From Verrucomicrobium sp. BvORR034 (GTDB lineage Bacteria > Verrucomicrobiota > Verrucomicrobiia > Verrucomicrobiales > Verrucomicrobiaceae): DNA of 46,251 nt. The notes beneath the pieces were generated by a model. It saw nothing but the letters and a program-made list of their open reading frames with translations, had not been told where the DNA came from and made no database searches. A program made the translations under genes and the position numbers. Positions 22,801 to 33,410 of this stretch are shown in pieces. Each line of letters opens with the position of its first letter. Positions within the stretch are counted from its first letter, which is position 1. The stretch is taken from NCBI RefSeq assembly GCF_000739635.1, contig NZ_BATQ01000131.1:1-46251 (forward strand). The letters run 5' to 3'.

Positions 22801-25583
22801 GCACTGGCGGTGCCACCCAAGTTGGCACCTCGTACCAGGAGCGTGGCCCCGTTGTTGCGCACAAAGTTGCCCGTCGCCGTACTGCCAAACGCGAAGGTCG
22901 TCAGCACTGCGTTGTTCGTTGCGCTCGCCGTCAGAGAATGGCTCAAAGTAAAGGTGTTCGCCCCACCTTGGAGTTCAAGGATGTTCACCGTCTCCGTACG
23001 GGTGGCATTCTGGTTGCCCGTGATGCGGTAGCCGTCGCCCGACGTGCCTTCCAGAACGAGCGTCGCACTGTTATTTAGCTTGTTGACTTGAGCGGCTTGA
23101 TTCTGCTCCACCCGAAGCTGGCCACCCCGGAGGCGGATGGTATTGATGTTGATGAATCCTTCATTGCCTCCTGTGAGATCCAACAATCCTCCCAATACTC
23201 GCAGCTCTCCCGTCATGGTGTGGTTGCCATTTGTGGAAAGCGTCAAAGTACCGCTGCCCCGTTTGACCAGTGTGCCACTGCCGCTGATGCGGGCGTGAAA
23301 CGAGTTGCTCGAGGACTGGTTCACAATCAATGTGCCCCCGGTGCCCAACGACAGTTCACCTCGCCCCAACTCGGCATAGGTGTCATCCGTGGCCGCTCCG
23401 CCTTGGAGTGACCCCACGATTTCCGTGGAGCCATTAAGGTTCAACGTGGCCCCGAGGGTCGTCATCTGCCCGCTGGCCGCCATCACCAGTGCGGCGTAGT
23501 CGTTGAAGGCATTGCCCCCACTCACCCGCACGTTGCCCTGGATGTTGGTTATGCCGTTGTAGTAGTTGTTTCCGGCAATCTCAATCAGGCCCGTGCCAGC
23601 CAGCGTCAGATTGAGCGTGGCCGATTGCGTGGTGTTGCTGGCGCCGATATGCGAGGTCACTGAAAGAGTGCCTGTAGAATAGTTGGTGAGCACCAGCTCA
23701 GCGTTGGCGCCTTGAGTGGCATTGCGTACCAGCAGCTGGCCTCCCGAGATCGTCGTGGCATTGGCCCCCACATCGTCGCTCACGAGCACCCCGGCAGATC
23801 CCAACATGAGCGCTGCCGCCGCATTGTTGATGACCAGGTTGTTGGCGACTGGCGCGTCGAACACCAATGAGGACACCTCCGCTGTCCGCAATGTGCCCGT
23901 CAGCACCGAGTCCACCACCACATGATCCAGGGCCGCCCAGGCCGACTGATTGCTCTGTACCGTGCCCGCGTGGGCCACGATTTCATTGCTGCCGTTCTTC
24001 GTCGCCCAGCGATCTCCTCCCACCGTTGCCCACGCACCGAGAATGCCACGGGCGTCATTCCCCAAGCCCCCCACGGACACCACTTTGTTCAGACTTGCGC
24101 TACCCAGCTCAAAGTTCACCACGCCAGAGCCGCTGGACGAGCTGGGTGCGGCCCGGCTGATGCCCGCTGCAATTGTCAGCGTGACACCAAAGGCGCCATT
24201 CTCCACCAGCTTGACTCCGTTGGTTCCTGAACCGAGTGTCAATGAACCGACGGTCTCAGCCGAGGAGGCTGATCCATTCGCGAGCAGTTCCAAATTTCCT
24301 CCGCTCATGGATACGACCGCGGCATCCGCCAGCCGGCTGTTGCCGTTGTTCACGCTGTAGTCCAGCACCAGTTTGCCACGTGCGATCGAGGTGGTGCCGG
24401 TGTAGCTGTTCACCCCTTGCATCACCATGGTGCCGATCGACCGCTTGTTGAGGCTGCGTGCCGTGCCGTCACCGTTGGCAATCCCCACCTTGACCAGCAG
24501 ATCGATGTCCGACGCCGTTTCATTGACGATGAAGTCGCGAGTTGCGTTGAGGAAGAGGTTGGCGGCGAAGGCGCCGCCCGTGGATTGAATCACCGCTCCG
24601 TCGCTGGTGGGATGCACATAGAGCGTGGAGATGCGGTAGTTCACATCCGCCACCGTGTTGTCGAGTTCGAAGGTGCCAAATCCATTTGAGCCCGCCCCAC
24701 CTGAGGCGTTGCCAAAGATTAGCTGATGATTGGCGGTGTTTGAGGCTTTGACCACCACCTTGCCATCGAGGATGCGCAAGTTGCCGGTAAAGGTATTCGC
24801 TGCTGCGAAGGTCAGGGTTCCCACTCCATCCTTGTGATAGTTCGCCCCCGACACCACTCCATTCACCGTCGCCACCGCTCCTGATTGCACAGTGAAGGTC
24901 TGGGTGTTCGTCGTGCTCACCGCCCCCAAATTGACTGCGCCGCTGGTGTTGGAGATCGTGAGAGTCCGGTTGGTCGTGGCGGTGATCGGACCCGTCACAT
25001 TGATCCCCGTGTCACCCGCAAGGGTCAGGTTGGCACTCAATGTCACGTTTCCCGCCACCGTCAGCACCTTGTTGCTCCCCGCATTGTTCGTCCATGACTG
25101 AGTGCTCCCCACCGTCACTCCCGAATTGATCGCATGGCTCCCGCTGCCAGCTTGCACGGAGATCCCTGCCGTGCCCAACGTCACGACGAATTCATTCAAC
25201 GTACCGAGGGTGATGTTGCCTGACGCGTTGCTATTAAAGAGCATCCCCTGGAGGGCAAGCGACTGCCCGAGCGTGCTGATGGCATTCGTCACCGTCCCTT
25301 GGGCATTGAAGGTGGCGATGTCTGATGCCCCGGGGAGGGCCGACGCCGCCGTGGTCTGCGTCACATTCGTGTACCAGTTTCCCAAAGTCTGGAAGTTTCC
25401 GTCGCTCGTGCCACCCCAGTAGATGTTCGCCGCCGGAAGTTCCGAGCTCGTGGCCAACAGGAAGATTGCCGCACAGAACCCCTTCCACCAACCGGCGTAT
25501 CTGCCCGGGCCCTGGAGTGAATTTCCCTGCGAACCGATGGGTCGGCTGCACCGGGCATGGGCGTCAAAAGTGGTTGTTACCAT
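19821..25583 (-). CDS. Giant PEP-CTERM surface protein with autotransporter-associated beta-strand repeats
   Basis: A 1920-residue protein. A long leader with a hydrophobic core (GFCAAIFLLATSSELPAA) precedes IYWGGTSDGNFQTLGNW, a typical first repeat. The body is Gly/Thr/Ala/Asn-rich and contains many copies of the autotransporter-associated repeat (PF12951-like), for example GTMVMQGVNSYTGTTSI, KRGSGTLTLSTNGNHTMTG, KAGNGTLVLSHANNTYSG, KIGAGTLSLSVAPTYKG and KAGLGELILNGINLNSGN. The protein does not end in a barrel: it ends with a PEP-CTERM anchor, PEPSRMLLLLAGLSAAIF (from about residue 1895) followed by RRRR. It is therefore a probable substrate of the exosortase at 40.5 kb. Adhesin or matrix function is inferred. 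Confidence 0.9.
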   Translation of the reverse strand: MVTTTFDAHARCSRPIGSQGNSLQGPGRYAGWWKGFCAAIFLLATSSELPAANIYWGGTSDGNFQTLGNWYTNVTQTTAASALPGASDIATFNAQGTVTNAISTLGQSLALQGMLFNSNASGNITLGTLNEFVVTLGTAGISVQAGSGSHAINSGVTVGSTQSWTNNAGSNKVLTVAGNVTLSANLTLAGDTGINVTGPITATTNRTLTISNTSGAVNLGAVSTTNTQTFTVQSGAVATVNGVVSGANYHKDGVGTLTFAAANTFTGNLRILDGKVVVKASNTANHQLIFGNASGGAGSNGFGTFELDNTVADVNYRISTLYVHPTSDGAVIQSTGGAFAANLFLNATRDFIVNETASDIDLLVKVGIANGDGTARSLNKRSIGTMVMQGVNSYTGTTSIARGKLVLDYSVNNGNSRLADAAVVSMSGGNLELLANGSASSAETVGSLTLGSGTNGVKLVENGAFGVTLTIAAGISRAAPSSSSGSGVVNFELGSASLNKVVSVGGLGNDARGILGAWATVGGDRWATKNGSNEIVAHAGTVQSNQSAWAALDHVVVDSVLTGTLRTAEVSSLVFDAPVANNLVINNAAAALMLGSAGVLVSDDVGANATTISGGQLLVRNATQGANAELVLTNYSTGTLSVTSHIGASNTTQSATLNLTLAGTGLIEIAGNNYYNGITNIQGNVRVSGGNAFNDYAALVMAASGQMTTLGATLNLNGSTEIVGSLQGGAATDDTYAELGRGELSLGTGGTLIVNQSSSNSFHARISGSGTLVKRGSGTLTLSTNGNHTMTGELRVLGGLLDLTGGNEGFININTIRLRGGQLRVEQNQAAQVNKLNNSATLVLEGTSGDGYRITGNQNATRTETVNILELQGGANTFTLSHSLTASATNNAVLTTFAFGSTATGNFVRNNGATLLVRGANLGGTASATTTATRVTFGSYTKLDSFLIGDVSNSGTKRKILPFIISDSSATGAGNTFVTRDTNGLRALDVGTEYVVSYAGAVAGDNVSLNSAVATAGTATVNALRLDASAAGFSVTGAGGGTNVLTLTSGALLFTAGATDNDVTISGYDQILAGTADAVGDELVVFTTSTHATNPAGATLTIASQIANQGTAATAITKAGNGTLVLSHANNTYSGPTTINQGVLEFGAAGSLGSGGVVMAGGTLRWGSGNNADISSGRSVELLGTSVFLTPAGGGNILNVGNVFDVGANNVSLSGAIGNNGYGGLTKIGAGTLSLSVAPTYKGATVVAQGAMNFQTIAANTTEALYLVASSGTVSSIVESGLNVQSLIVGGVYGTAQGMTGQLTVNGGTVNIGDGSSDDFLLIGYRDASALGGVDTTSSTRGDANFSAASSVNINVSRILIGAYQGIVPTTNSYTATGGLVLSNTANTITAGTFIIGFAPTAVVNTNTASAVNLGTGSTTINVDSWVIGGERSKATVWIGGGGSLTVRGQAGGETGANLFIGDNDMVATGTPNISSLDLTGASSVDMKLNLLVLGRIGSANGANGYGQGSLIFGTGIIEATSIRMADHDYSQAGTGATTPANTKGTITQRGASTFRFGEMSQGTGAATYNWEAGTIENLQGRDQLNQNVTIMLNGSGAATDVGLRTFSVGENQQSTFEAAAEFAGTGSFTKAGLGELILNGINLNSGNLRIVAGRVSLCSTATMDDVAWVNLDSGAAFDVKNRTASSYTTDAVISGTGVIDATGGTFTVGTGVGGTSRVGVLRPGASTVANSAASASTVGDATGTLTVLGGLNLAGDASRVDRAILQVGGTTRNIASTFSSFATVGEWVDSIPTAHASFLEDSGGNHDFIDVQGALTLNANGGITVQTTNGYTGVFGDVFNLIDWTGFANNGFTVPNRYDDGTVAGLMLDLPTLSAGLTWDTSLFLNHGTLVVTPEPSRMLLLLAGLSAAIFRRRRISRL

Positions 25584-25649
25584 GTATGTACGAACTTAAA
25601 TCTCGGGACCTTAACGTGCGAAGGGATGGGGCTGTTGAACAAAAGGCAG

Positions 25650-25676
25650 AATATTTTGCCCGTTGGACAAAATATT
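25650..25676. promoter_or_regulatory. Inverted repeat in the PEP-CTERM / SdpR-like divergent region
   Basis: A perfect 9-bp inverted repeat AATATTTTG (25650-25658) with CAAAATATT (25668-25676) has a 9-base spacer. It is an AT-rich island in GC-rich surroundings, about 70 bp upstream of the giant gene's start, and could be a regulator site for either divergent gene. Confidence 0.45.
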
Positions 25677-25686
25677 TTTGGCCTCC

Positions 25687-25721
25687 TTGACATCGCCAAT
25701 CATTTCGATGATTGTCGAAAT
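25687..25721 (+). promoter_or_regulatory. Promoter and operator of the SdpR-like gene
   Basis: A consensus -35 TTGACA (25687-25692) is followed by the inverted repeat ATTTCGA-N6-TCGAAAT (25702-25721), which would cover the expected -10 region (about 25709-25715). The arrangement fits autorepression by the ArsR-type product encoded immediately downstream. Confidence 0.55.
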
Positions 25722-25735
25722 ATCGAATCAATCCT

Positions 25736-26107
25736 GTGACGACTCTCTTCCAAGCGCTGAATGACGACACCCGACGGGCTATTTTGGATCTGTTGCGGGG
25801 TGGTGACCTGCCCGCCGGAGCCATCGCAGAGCATTTCAAGCTGGGGCGCCCCACCGTCTCCCATCACCTGGATCTGCTGAAACGGGCGGGCCTCGTGACC
25901 TCCGAAAAACAGGGGCAATTCGTCATCTATTCCCTGGCCACGAGCGTGGTGGAAGACGCCGTCCGCTGGCTGCTAAGTCTCACGGCATCCAAACCTGCCG
26001 AGTCACCCAAATCCCATGAAAAAGCAACTGATCCAACACTGGCCCGAGATCGTGGTGCTCGCCGCTCCTCTCGTGTATCTCGCCGTCGTCTGGCCACAGA
26101 TCCCTGA
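25736..26107 (+). CDS. ArsR/SdpR-like transcriptional repressor
   Basis: A protein of 123 residues from the GTG at 25736. A TTG 24 bases upstream is in frame but lies within the operator-like repeat, and family members normally begin right at the TLFQALNDDTRRAIL helix. The winged helix is clear: LFQALNDDTRRAILDLLRGG, then AGAIAEHFKLGRPTVSHHLD as recognition helix, and LVTSEKQGQFVIYSL as wing. This matches the autorepressor SdpR group. The C-terminal ~30 residues are Arg-rich and overlap the next gene by 92 bases in another frame, an unusually long overlap. Confidence 0.85.
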   Translation: MTTLFQALNDDTRRAILDLLRGGDLPAGAIAEHFKLGRPTVSHHLDLLKRAGLVTSEKQGQFVIYSLATSVVEDAVRWLLSLTASKPAESPKSHEKATDPTLARDRGARRSSRVSRRRLATDP

Positions 26108-26693
26108 CCGGGTGCCCGTTCATTTCAACATCCACTTCCGTCCAGATGGTTTCATGAACCGCCTGCCGGGCGTGCTCCTGCTGCCGATCACCTCCATTCT
26201 GGTCACCGTGGCCACGCTAGTCTGGTTCCGTTTTGATCCCAAGATGGCCAAGTACGAACCGGACACCCGCGCCCAGGTTCGCAATGTGCTGCGCAAGTCA
26301 ATGCTGGCCGTGTGCACCTTTCTGGGTTCGTGCACCGTGGGCATCGTTTACGCCTCATGGGGCAACCTGGAGGTCATCAAAGGCACCATCTTCTATGGCA
26401 TTCCCCTGCTTTTCTTGTTTCTGGGAAACTACTTCGGCAAGCTGCGCCCCAACTATACCATCGGCATCCGTTGCCCATGGACCCTGGAGTCTCCCGAAGT
26501 CTGGAACCGGACGCATCGTTTCGCCGGCCGTATCCTCATGGGCATCAGCGTGCTCTTGATCGTCATCAAGCTCTCCGGTCTTGATGCCGTCCCCTATTTC
26601 TGGACGCTGCTGACTCTCTTGCTCGGCTGGTCCGCCCTGGCTCTTGGCTACGCATTCATCACCTCACGAAAACTACAGTCGAAGGCGTTGTGA
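26016..26693 (+). CDS. SdpI-family membrane protein (DUF1648 + SdpI)
   Basis: A 225-residue integral membrane protein. The N-terminal DUF1648 segment is recognisable (YLAVVWPQIPDRVPVHFNIH followed by PDGFMNR), then several hydrophobic helices, then the SdpI-type motif NYTIGIRCPWTLESPEVWNR and THRFAGR. In Bacillus, SdpI gives immunity to the SDP toxin and sequesters SdpR at the membrane. Here it immediately follows and overlaps an SdpR-like gene, so the same membrane-sequestration logic is plausible. No SDP toxin gene is visible, so the physiological signal is unknown. Confidence 0.87.
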   Translation: MKKQLIQHWPEIVVLAAPLVYLAVVWPQIPDRVPVHFNIHFRPDGFMNRLPGVLLLPITSILVTVATLVWFRFDPKMAKYEPDTRAQVRNVLRKSMLAVCTFLGSCTVGIVYASWGNLEVIKGTIFYGIPLLFLFLGNYFGKLRPNYTIGIRCPWTLESPEVWNRTHRFAGRILMGISVLLIVIKLSGLDAVPYFWTLLTLLLGWSALALGYAFITSRKLQSKAL

Positions 26694-26746
26694 AAAAGGG
26701 GCTGAAAACTTGAAAGTTCAAAACTCAAACTTCAAGCCTCAACCCC
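26693..26746 (-). terminator. Terminator of polA
   Basis: An imperfect long stem (GGGG...CTTGAAG on one side, CTTTCAAG...CCCC on the other, 26698-26746) is followed on the minus strand by TTTTT (26697-26693). It abuts the stop codon of the convergent sdpI-like gene. Confidence 0.65.
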
Positions 26747-26767
26747 ATAACTCATAACCCCGACTCC

Positions 26768-29683
<2,916 letters not shown>

Positions 29684-29800
29684 CCCGGCAGCATAGGCAG
29701 GAAGGGCGATCTGAGAAGCAGGAAGTCATGCCCAATGGCTGCCAGTTGCCACCTTCAACAAATCGCATTGCATGGAGGGCGAATCCGCCAACAGTGCGCC

Positions 29801-30502
29801 ATGCAAGAAGAGACCCCTGGAGGCATGGGAGCACGGCGCTATTTGAAGTCCCGTGAGAAACCATGGGCGCAACGTCTGGCCGTCAAAGTGGACGCGTGGG
29901 GCCTCACGCCCAACGCCATCTCCGTACTCAGCGTGGTCTTCGCCCTCATCAGCGTGGTCTGCATGATGACTGCCAGCGAGGCCTGCTGCCCCATTGCCGC
30001 CACGTTGCTCTGGATCGGTGCCGCCGTGGGGATCCAGATGCGTCTGCTCTGCAATCTTCTGGACGGCATGGTGGCAATCGAAGGGGGCAAAAAGAGCGTG
30101 GTCGGAGGACTCTACAACGAGGTGCCCGACCGCATTGCTGATCCCCTGATCCTCATGGCCGCAGGCTACAGCAGCGACTGGATCATCAAGCTCTGGGGCA
30201 TGCCTCTAGGCTGGGTGGCCGCCGTCCTGGCCGTGATGACAGCCTACATCCGGGTGCTGGGCGGAACGCTCACTGGGAATCAGTCCTTTGCCGGCCCCAT
30301 GGCCAAGCAACACCGCATGGCCGTGATCACCGTTGCCTGCCTGGGCAGCATCGCAGAGCTATGGATCCGACCTGACGGCAAGGCGGACATCGTCATGACC
30401 GCCGCCTTGACCATCATCGTGGTGGGCTGTGTTTTCACCTGCTGGAGGAGGCTGTGTATTATTTCGCGGGATCTTTACAAGAATACTCCAACGAACCCGT
30501 GA
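29801..30502 (+). CDS. CDP-alcohol phosphatidyltransferase family protein, YnbA-like
   Basis: A protein of 233 residues from the ATG at 29801; ATG 29825 is an alternative, and the longer open frame upstream is antisense to polA. About six hydrophobic helices surround the CDP-alcohol motif. With the canonical spacing D-x2-DG-x2-AR-x8-G-x3-D-x3-D this protein reads N-LL-DG-MV-A-I-x8-G-GLY-N-EVP-D. The first and third Asp are therefore Asn and the Arg is Ile, while the second and last Asp remain. As I recall it, E. coli YnbA has the same two Asn substitutions. It would transfer a phosphatidyl (or similar) group from CDP-diacylglycerol to an unidentified alcohol. It is coupled (TGATG) to a PlsC-like gene and followed by CdsA. 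Confidence 0.8.
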   Translation: MQEETPGGMGARRYLKSREKPWAQRLAVKVDAWGLTPNAISVLSVVFALISVVCMMTASEACCPIAATLLWIGAAVGIQMRLLCNLLDGMVAIEGGKKSVVGGLYNEVPDRIADPLILMAAGYSSDWIIKLWGMPLGWVAAVLAVMTAYIRVLGGTLTGNQSFAGPMAKQHRMAVITVACLGSIAELWIRPDGKADIVMTAALTIIVVGCVFTCWRRLCIISRDLYKNTPTNP

Positions 30503-31140
30503 TGCCCATGTTGAGACCCGCCTCAATCTTCCTGACCAAGCTGATCACCGGCGCCAACGCCGTGTGGGCAGGCTGTGACCCCAAGTGCGAAAAACTGCGC
30601 ATCTACTTCGCCAATCACGGGAGTCACCTGGACTTTGCCACCCTCTGGGCGGCCCTGCCATCCGCCGCCCGGGAGCGCACCCGCCCGGTGGCGGCCCGTG
30701 ACTACTGGGGGCGGACCCGCCTGACCCGCGGGATCGCCTGCGGCATCTTCAACTCCCTCCTCATCGCCCGGGAGGCCATTTCCCGCACGGAGAATCCGAT
30801 CTCCCAGATGGCGGATGCCCTGCGGGCCGGACAGTCTCTCATCATCTTCCCAGAAGGCACCCGCTGCCTGGACGGGAACATCACCGAGTTTAAACCTGGC
30901 CTGTATCACTTGGCGAACAAGGTGCCGGAAGCGGAACTGATCCCAGTTTACCTGCAGAATCTCAACCGCATCCTTCCCAAGGGCCACCTCCTTCCCATCC
31001 CACTCATCAGCACGGTGGTATTCGGAGCCCCCCTTCGTTTGGAGGAGGGGGAAAAGAAACCCGAGTTCCTTCGTCGCACTCGTGAAGCGGTGCTGAGTTT
31101 GATGCCCCATGCCCACGGGGGCAGCCCCAGCCCCGCCTGA
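30502..31140 (+). CDS. PlsC-like 1-acyl-glycerol-3-phosphate acyltransferase
   Basis: A protein of 212 residues from the ATG at 30502, which shares one base with the upstream stop (TGATG). A longer frame starting at 30454 runs inside the previous gene. Acyltransferase block I is NHGSHLDF (the HX4D catalytic pair) and block III is FPEGTR. Block IV is IPVYLQNLNRILPKG. It would acylate lysophosphatidic acid or another lysophospholipid at the inner membrane. The position between a CDP-alcohol phosphatidyltransferase and a CDP-diglyceride synthase indicates a phospholipid-making operon. Confidence 0.88.
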   Translation: MPMLRPASIFLTKLITGANAVWAGCDPKCEKLRIYFANHGSHLDFATLWAALPSAARERTRPVAARDYWGRTRLTRGIACGIFNSLLIAREAISRTENPISQMADALRAGQSLIIFPEGTRCLDGNITEFKPGLYHLANKVPEAELIPVYLQNLNRILPKGHLLPIPLISTVVFGAPLRLEEGEKKPEFLRRTREAVLSLMPHAHGGSPSPA

Positions 31141-31203
31141 GGACCCGTCTAACGAATTCCCGTCCCATCCGTTTCGAACCCAGCGCCTTTCCAGCCTCTT
31201 CCC

Positions 31204-32169
31204 GTGCCCCTCCTCAGTTCCATCAACTACAGCTCTGACGTCACCCGCAATCTCTTCATTGCGGTGTTCGGGGTGCTCTTTCTGGCCAGTGCCATCAGCT
31301 TCCTCCTGGGGCTCAGGGTGAAAAGCGAGGGGGGTAAAGCGACTGTGGCCAACCTGAAATCCCGCGTGAACAGCTGGTGGGTCATGGTGATTGTGCTTTT
31401 CACCGCGCTGTCCTTCAATCGAGCGGGCTCCACTATCATCTTCGCCTTGATCTCGTTTCTGGCATTGCGGGAGTTCATCACCGCCACCCCCACGCGCAGG
31501 GGTGACCACTGGGGCCTGTTTGCCGCCTTCTTTGTCATCCTTCCCTACCAGTATTGGCTGGTCGCCACCCAGTGGTACGGGATGTTCGCCATCATGATCC
31601 CTGTTTATGCGTTCATCCTGATCCCCATCGTCACGGTGCTCACGCCGGACGTGACGGAGTTTCTGGAGCGCAACGCGCGCACGCAATGGGGCCTCATGGT
31701 CTGCGTGTACTTCATCAGCCACATCCCCATGCTTGAGAATCTGGACAACCTGCCCCCTCTCAAGATGGGCAGCGCCGGACTCATCATCTTCCTCGTGGCC
31801 GTCATTCAGGGCAGCGATGTGCTCCAGTATGTGTGGGGCAAGCTGCTCGGGAAGACCCCGGTGTCAGCACTGAGCCCGAAAAAGACCCTGGAAGGTCTGA
31901 TTGGTGGAGTGCTCTCTGCTAGCCTGCTGGGGGCACTGATGCATCGCCTCACTCCTTTCTCTCCGCTTCAGGCGTTTGGAGTCTCCCTCCTGCTCTGCCT
32001 CGTCGCCTTCTTTGGCGGGCTGGTGATGTCTGCCATCAAGCGCGAACGAGGCATCAAAGACTGGGGAACTTTGATCGAGGGACACGGCGGCATGATGGAC
32101 CGGATCGATTCCCTCTGCTTTTCCGCCCCGTTGTACTACCATATCCTCCGCTATTTTTTCAACGGCTGA
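31204..32169 (+). CDS. cdsA: Phosphatidate cytidylyltransferase (CDP-diglyceride synthase)
   Basis: A 321-residue polytopic membrane protein starting with GTG at 31204. The C-terminal region contains the complete CDS signature: SAIKRERGIKDWG followed by HGGMMDRID, with the S-x-K-R-x4-K-D and HGG-x2-DR-x-D elements. It makes CDP-diacylglycerol from phosphatidate and CTP, the substrate for the phosphatidyltransferase encoded two genes upstream. The acyltransferase between them would make the phosphatidate. The trio recalls E. coli ynbA-ynbB, so this may be an accessory rather than the housekeeping CdsA. Confidence 0.92.
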   Translation: MPLLSSINYSSDVTRNLFIAVFGVLFLASAISFLLGLRVKSEGGKATVANLKSRVNSWWVMVIVLFTALSFNRAGSTIIFALISFLALREFITATPTRRGDHWGLFAAFFVILPYQYWLVATQWYGMFAIMIPVYAFILIPIVTVLTPDVTEFLERNARTQWGLMVCVYFISHIPMLENLDNLPPLKMGSAGLIIFLVAVIQGSDVLQYVWGKLLGKTPVSALSPKKTLEGLIGGVLSASLLGALMHRLTPFSPLQAFGVSLLLCLVAFFGGLVMSAIKRERGIKDWGTLIEGHGGMMDRIDSLCFSAPLYYHILRYFFNG

Positions 32170-32244
32170 ATATTGAAAACCTCCCAGCAAGCCGTACCTT
32201 TTCCCTCCCCCAACATCCGCTCAGTGCGCTGATCTAACCCACCC

Positions 32245-33198
32245 ATGAAAGCCCTTGGCATTCTAATCCTCCTCCTCGGCGTCGGCTTTGTCGGCTTCCA
32301 GTATGCCTATCCGCCCGTGGCGGACTACTTTGGTCTGGAAAAGCCCAAACCCCAGACCGTGGAGGTCAAGCAACCTGAACTGGTGGCGGTGGAACCACCC
32401 AAGCCGATGAAGGTTGAACCCAAGCCTGAGCCGCCCAAACCGGAGCCGCCCAAGCCAGAACCCATGCCCACCCCGCCCCCAATGACGGCAGGCCTGGGCG
32501 CTGAAGTGAAGAAGCCCGACGCTGACGGCTTCCTCGCCCCTGACTTCCCGCCGATCGAACAGGTGGTGAAAAACTGGGCGGAAATTCCGAAGTCAGCCTT
32601 CCCCCGTCCCATCAAGCTGATGAAGAACGTCGAGTTCATGGCGGAGATCAATGGCAACAAGTTCGGCTCCAAGATGACCGCCGGCGGCATCGCCACCGCC
32701 ATCGGCCAGAACGGTGAACACCTCACCGTCGCCCCCACCCCGACCTCGCCGGCCCGCGCCACGGTGTCCATGGATGACACGGACCTCAAGGCCGTGCTGA
32801 CGGATGTGTACGAGCGCTGGAAGGTGGACCGCACCGCCATGCTGAAGCGCCAGTTCCTCTTCGCCCAGAACTCCGCCAGCAACGCCAAGGCCACGGCCGC
32901 CTCCAGCCCTGCCGTCGCCACCCGTGGTGACAAGCCCGCGAAGAACGCCGAAGGCACCTACGACATCCTCCTCGCCAGCATGAAGGCCGGTCAGGTGACG
33001 GAAATCACTCCCACCAACATCAAGAAGTGGGGCGATGCCGCGCTCGAGAAGATCGACGAGAAGGAATACTGGACCATCATCGTGGACTACACGACCAAGA
33101 CGATGTTCGGCGACTTCGACACCCAGGCCCAAGCCCGTGTCTTCGGCGGCAAGGTCGAGAAGTGGATCTACACGGGTTCCGGCGAAGTGGTTCCCTAA
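32245..33198 (+). CDS. Membrane-anchored Pro-rich (TonB-like spacer) protein, hypothetical
   Basis: A 317-residue protein. One N-terminal membrane helix (about 3-22, LGILILLLGVGFVGFQYAY) is followed by a Pro/Lys/Glu-rich spacer (about 33-78, repeats of EPPKP) like the periplasm-spanning region of TonB. A folded C-terminal part then begins at about residue 100 (FPPIEQVVKNWAEIPKSAFP). There is no recognisable TonB C-terminal domain. Residues 180-250 are Ala/Ser-rich. The folded part resembles nothing I can name. A CCTTTTCCCTCCCC tract lies in the leader (32197-32210). A terminator follows the gene. Confidence 0.75.
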   Translation: MKALGILILLLGVGFVGFQYAYPPVADYFGLEKPKPQTVEVKQPELVAVEPPKPMKVEPKPEPPKPEPPKPEPMPTPPPMTAGLGAEVKKPDADGFLAPDFPPIEQVVKNWAEIPKSAFPRPIKLMKNVEFMAEINGNKFGSKMTAGGIATAIGQNGEHLTVAPTPTSPARATVSMDDTDLKAVLTDVYERWKVDRTAMLKRQFLFAQNSASNAKATAASSPAVATRGDKPAKNAEGTYDILLASMKAGQVTEITPTNIKKWGDAALEKIDEKEYWTIIVDYTTKTMFGDFDTQAQARVFGGKVEKWIYTGSGEVVP

Positions 33199-33223
33199 GC
33201 CGCCGCCTCAGCAATGCTCTTCT

Positions 33224-33258
33224 GGGCGTCCCGCGTGAATGCGCGAGACGCCTTTTTT
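33224..33258 (+). terminator. Terminator after the Pro-rich protein gene
   Basis: The stem GGCGTC-CCGCG (33225-33235) with GCGC-GA-GACGCC (33242-33252) has one mismatch and is followed by a six-base T-run (33253-33258). Confidence 0.85.
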
Positions 33259-33410
33259 GTCTCCTCCCTCAAGTCGACGCTTCGGGAGTAGTCCGACGGT
33301 CCCCGTCGGCTCAGTCGCCGTCGTGAAACACAAACACAAATCGAGGGTCAGGCCAAGCGGTCAATGGGTTCGCGCACTTGACGTACACAAACAACCTGGA
33401 GCCCCCAAAC
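33259..33410. other. Intergenic region with a small hairpin
   Basis: It contains a perfect 7-bp hairpin CCGACGG-TCC-CCGTCGG (33293-33309) without a T-run. No coding frame or other signal was recognised. Confidence 0.35.
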
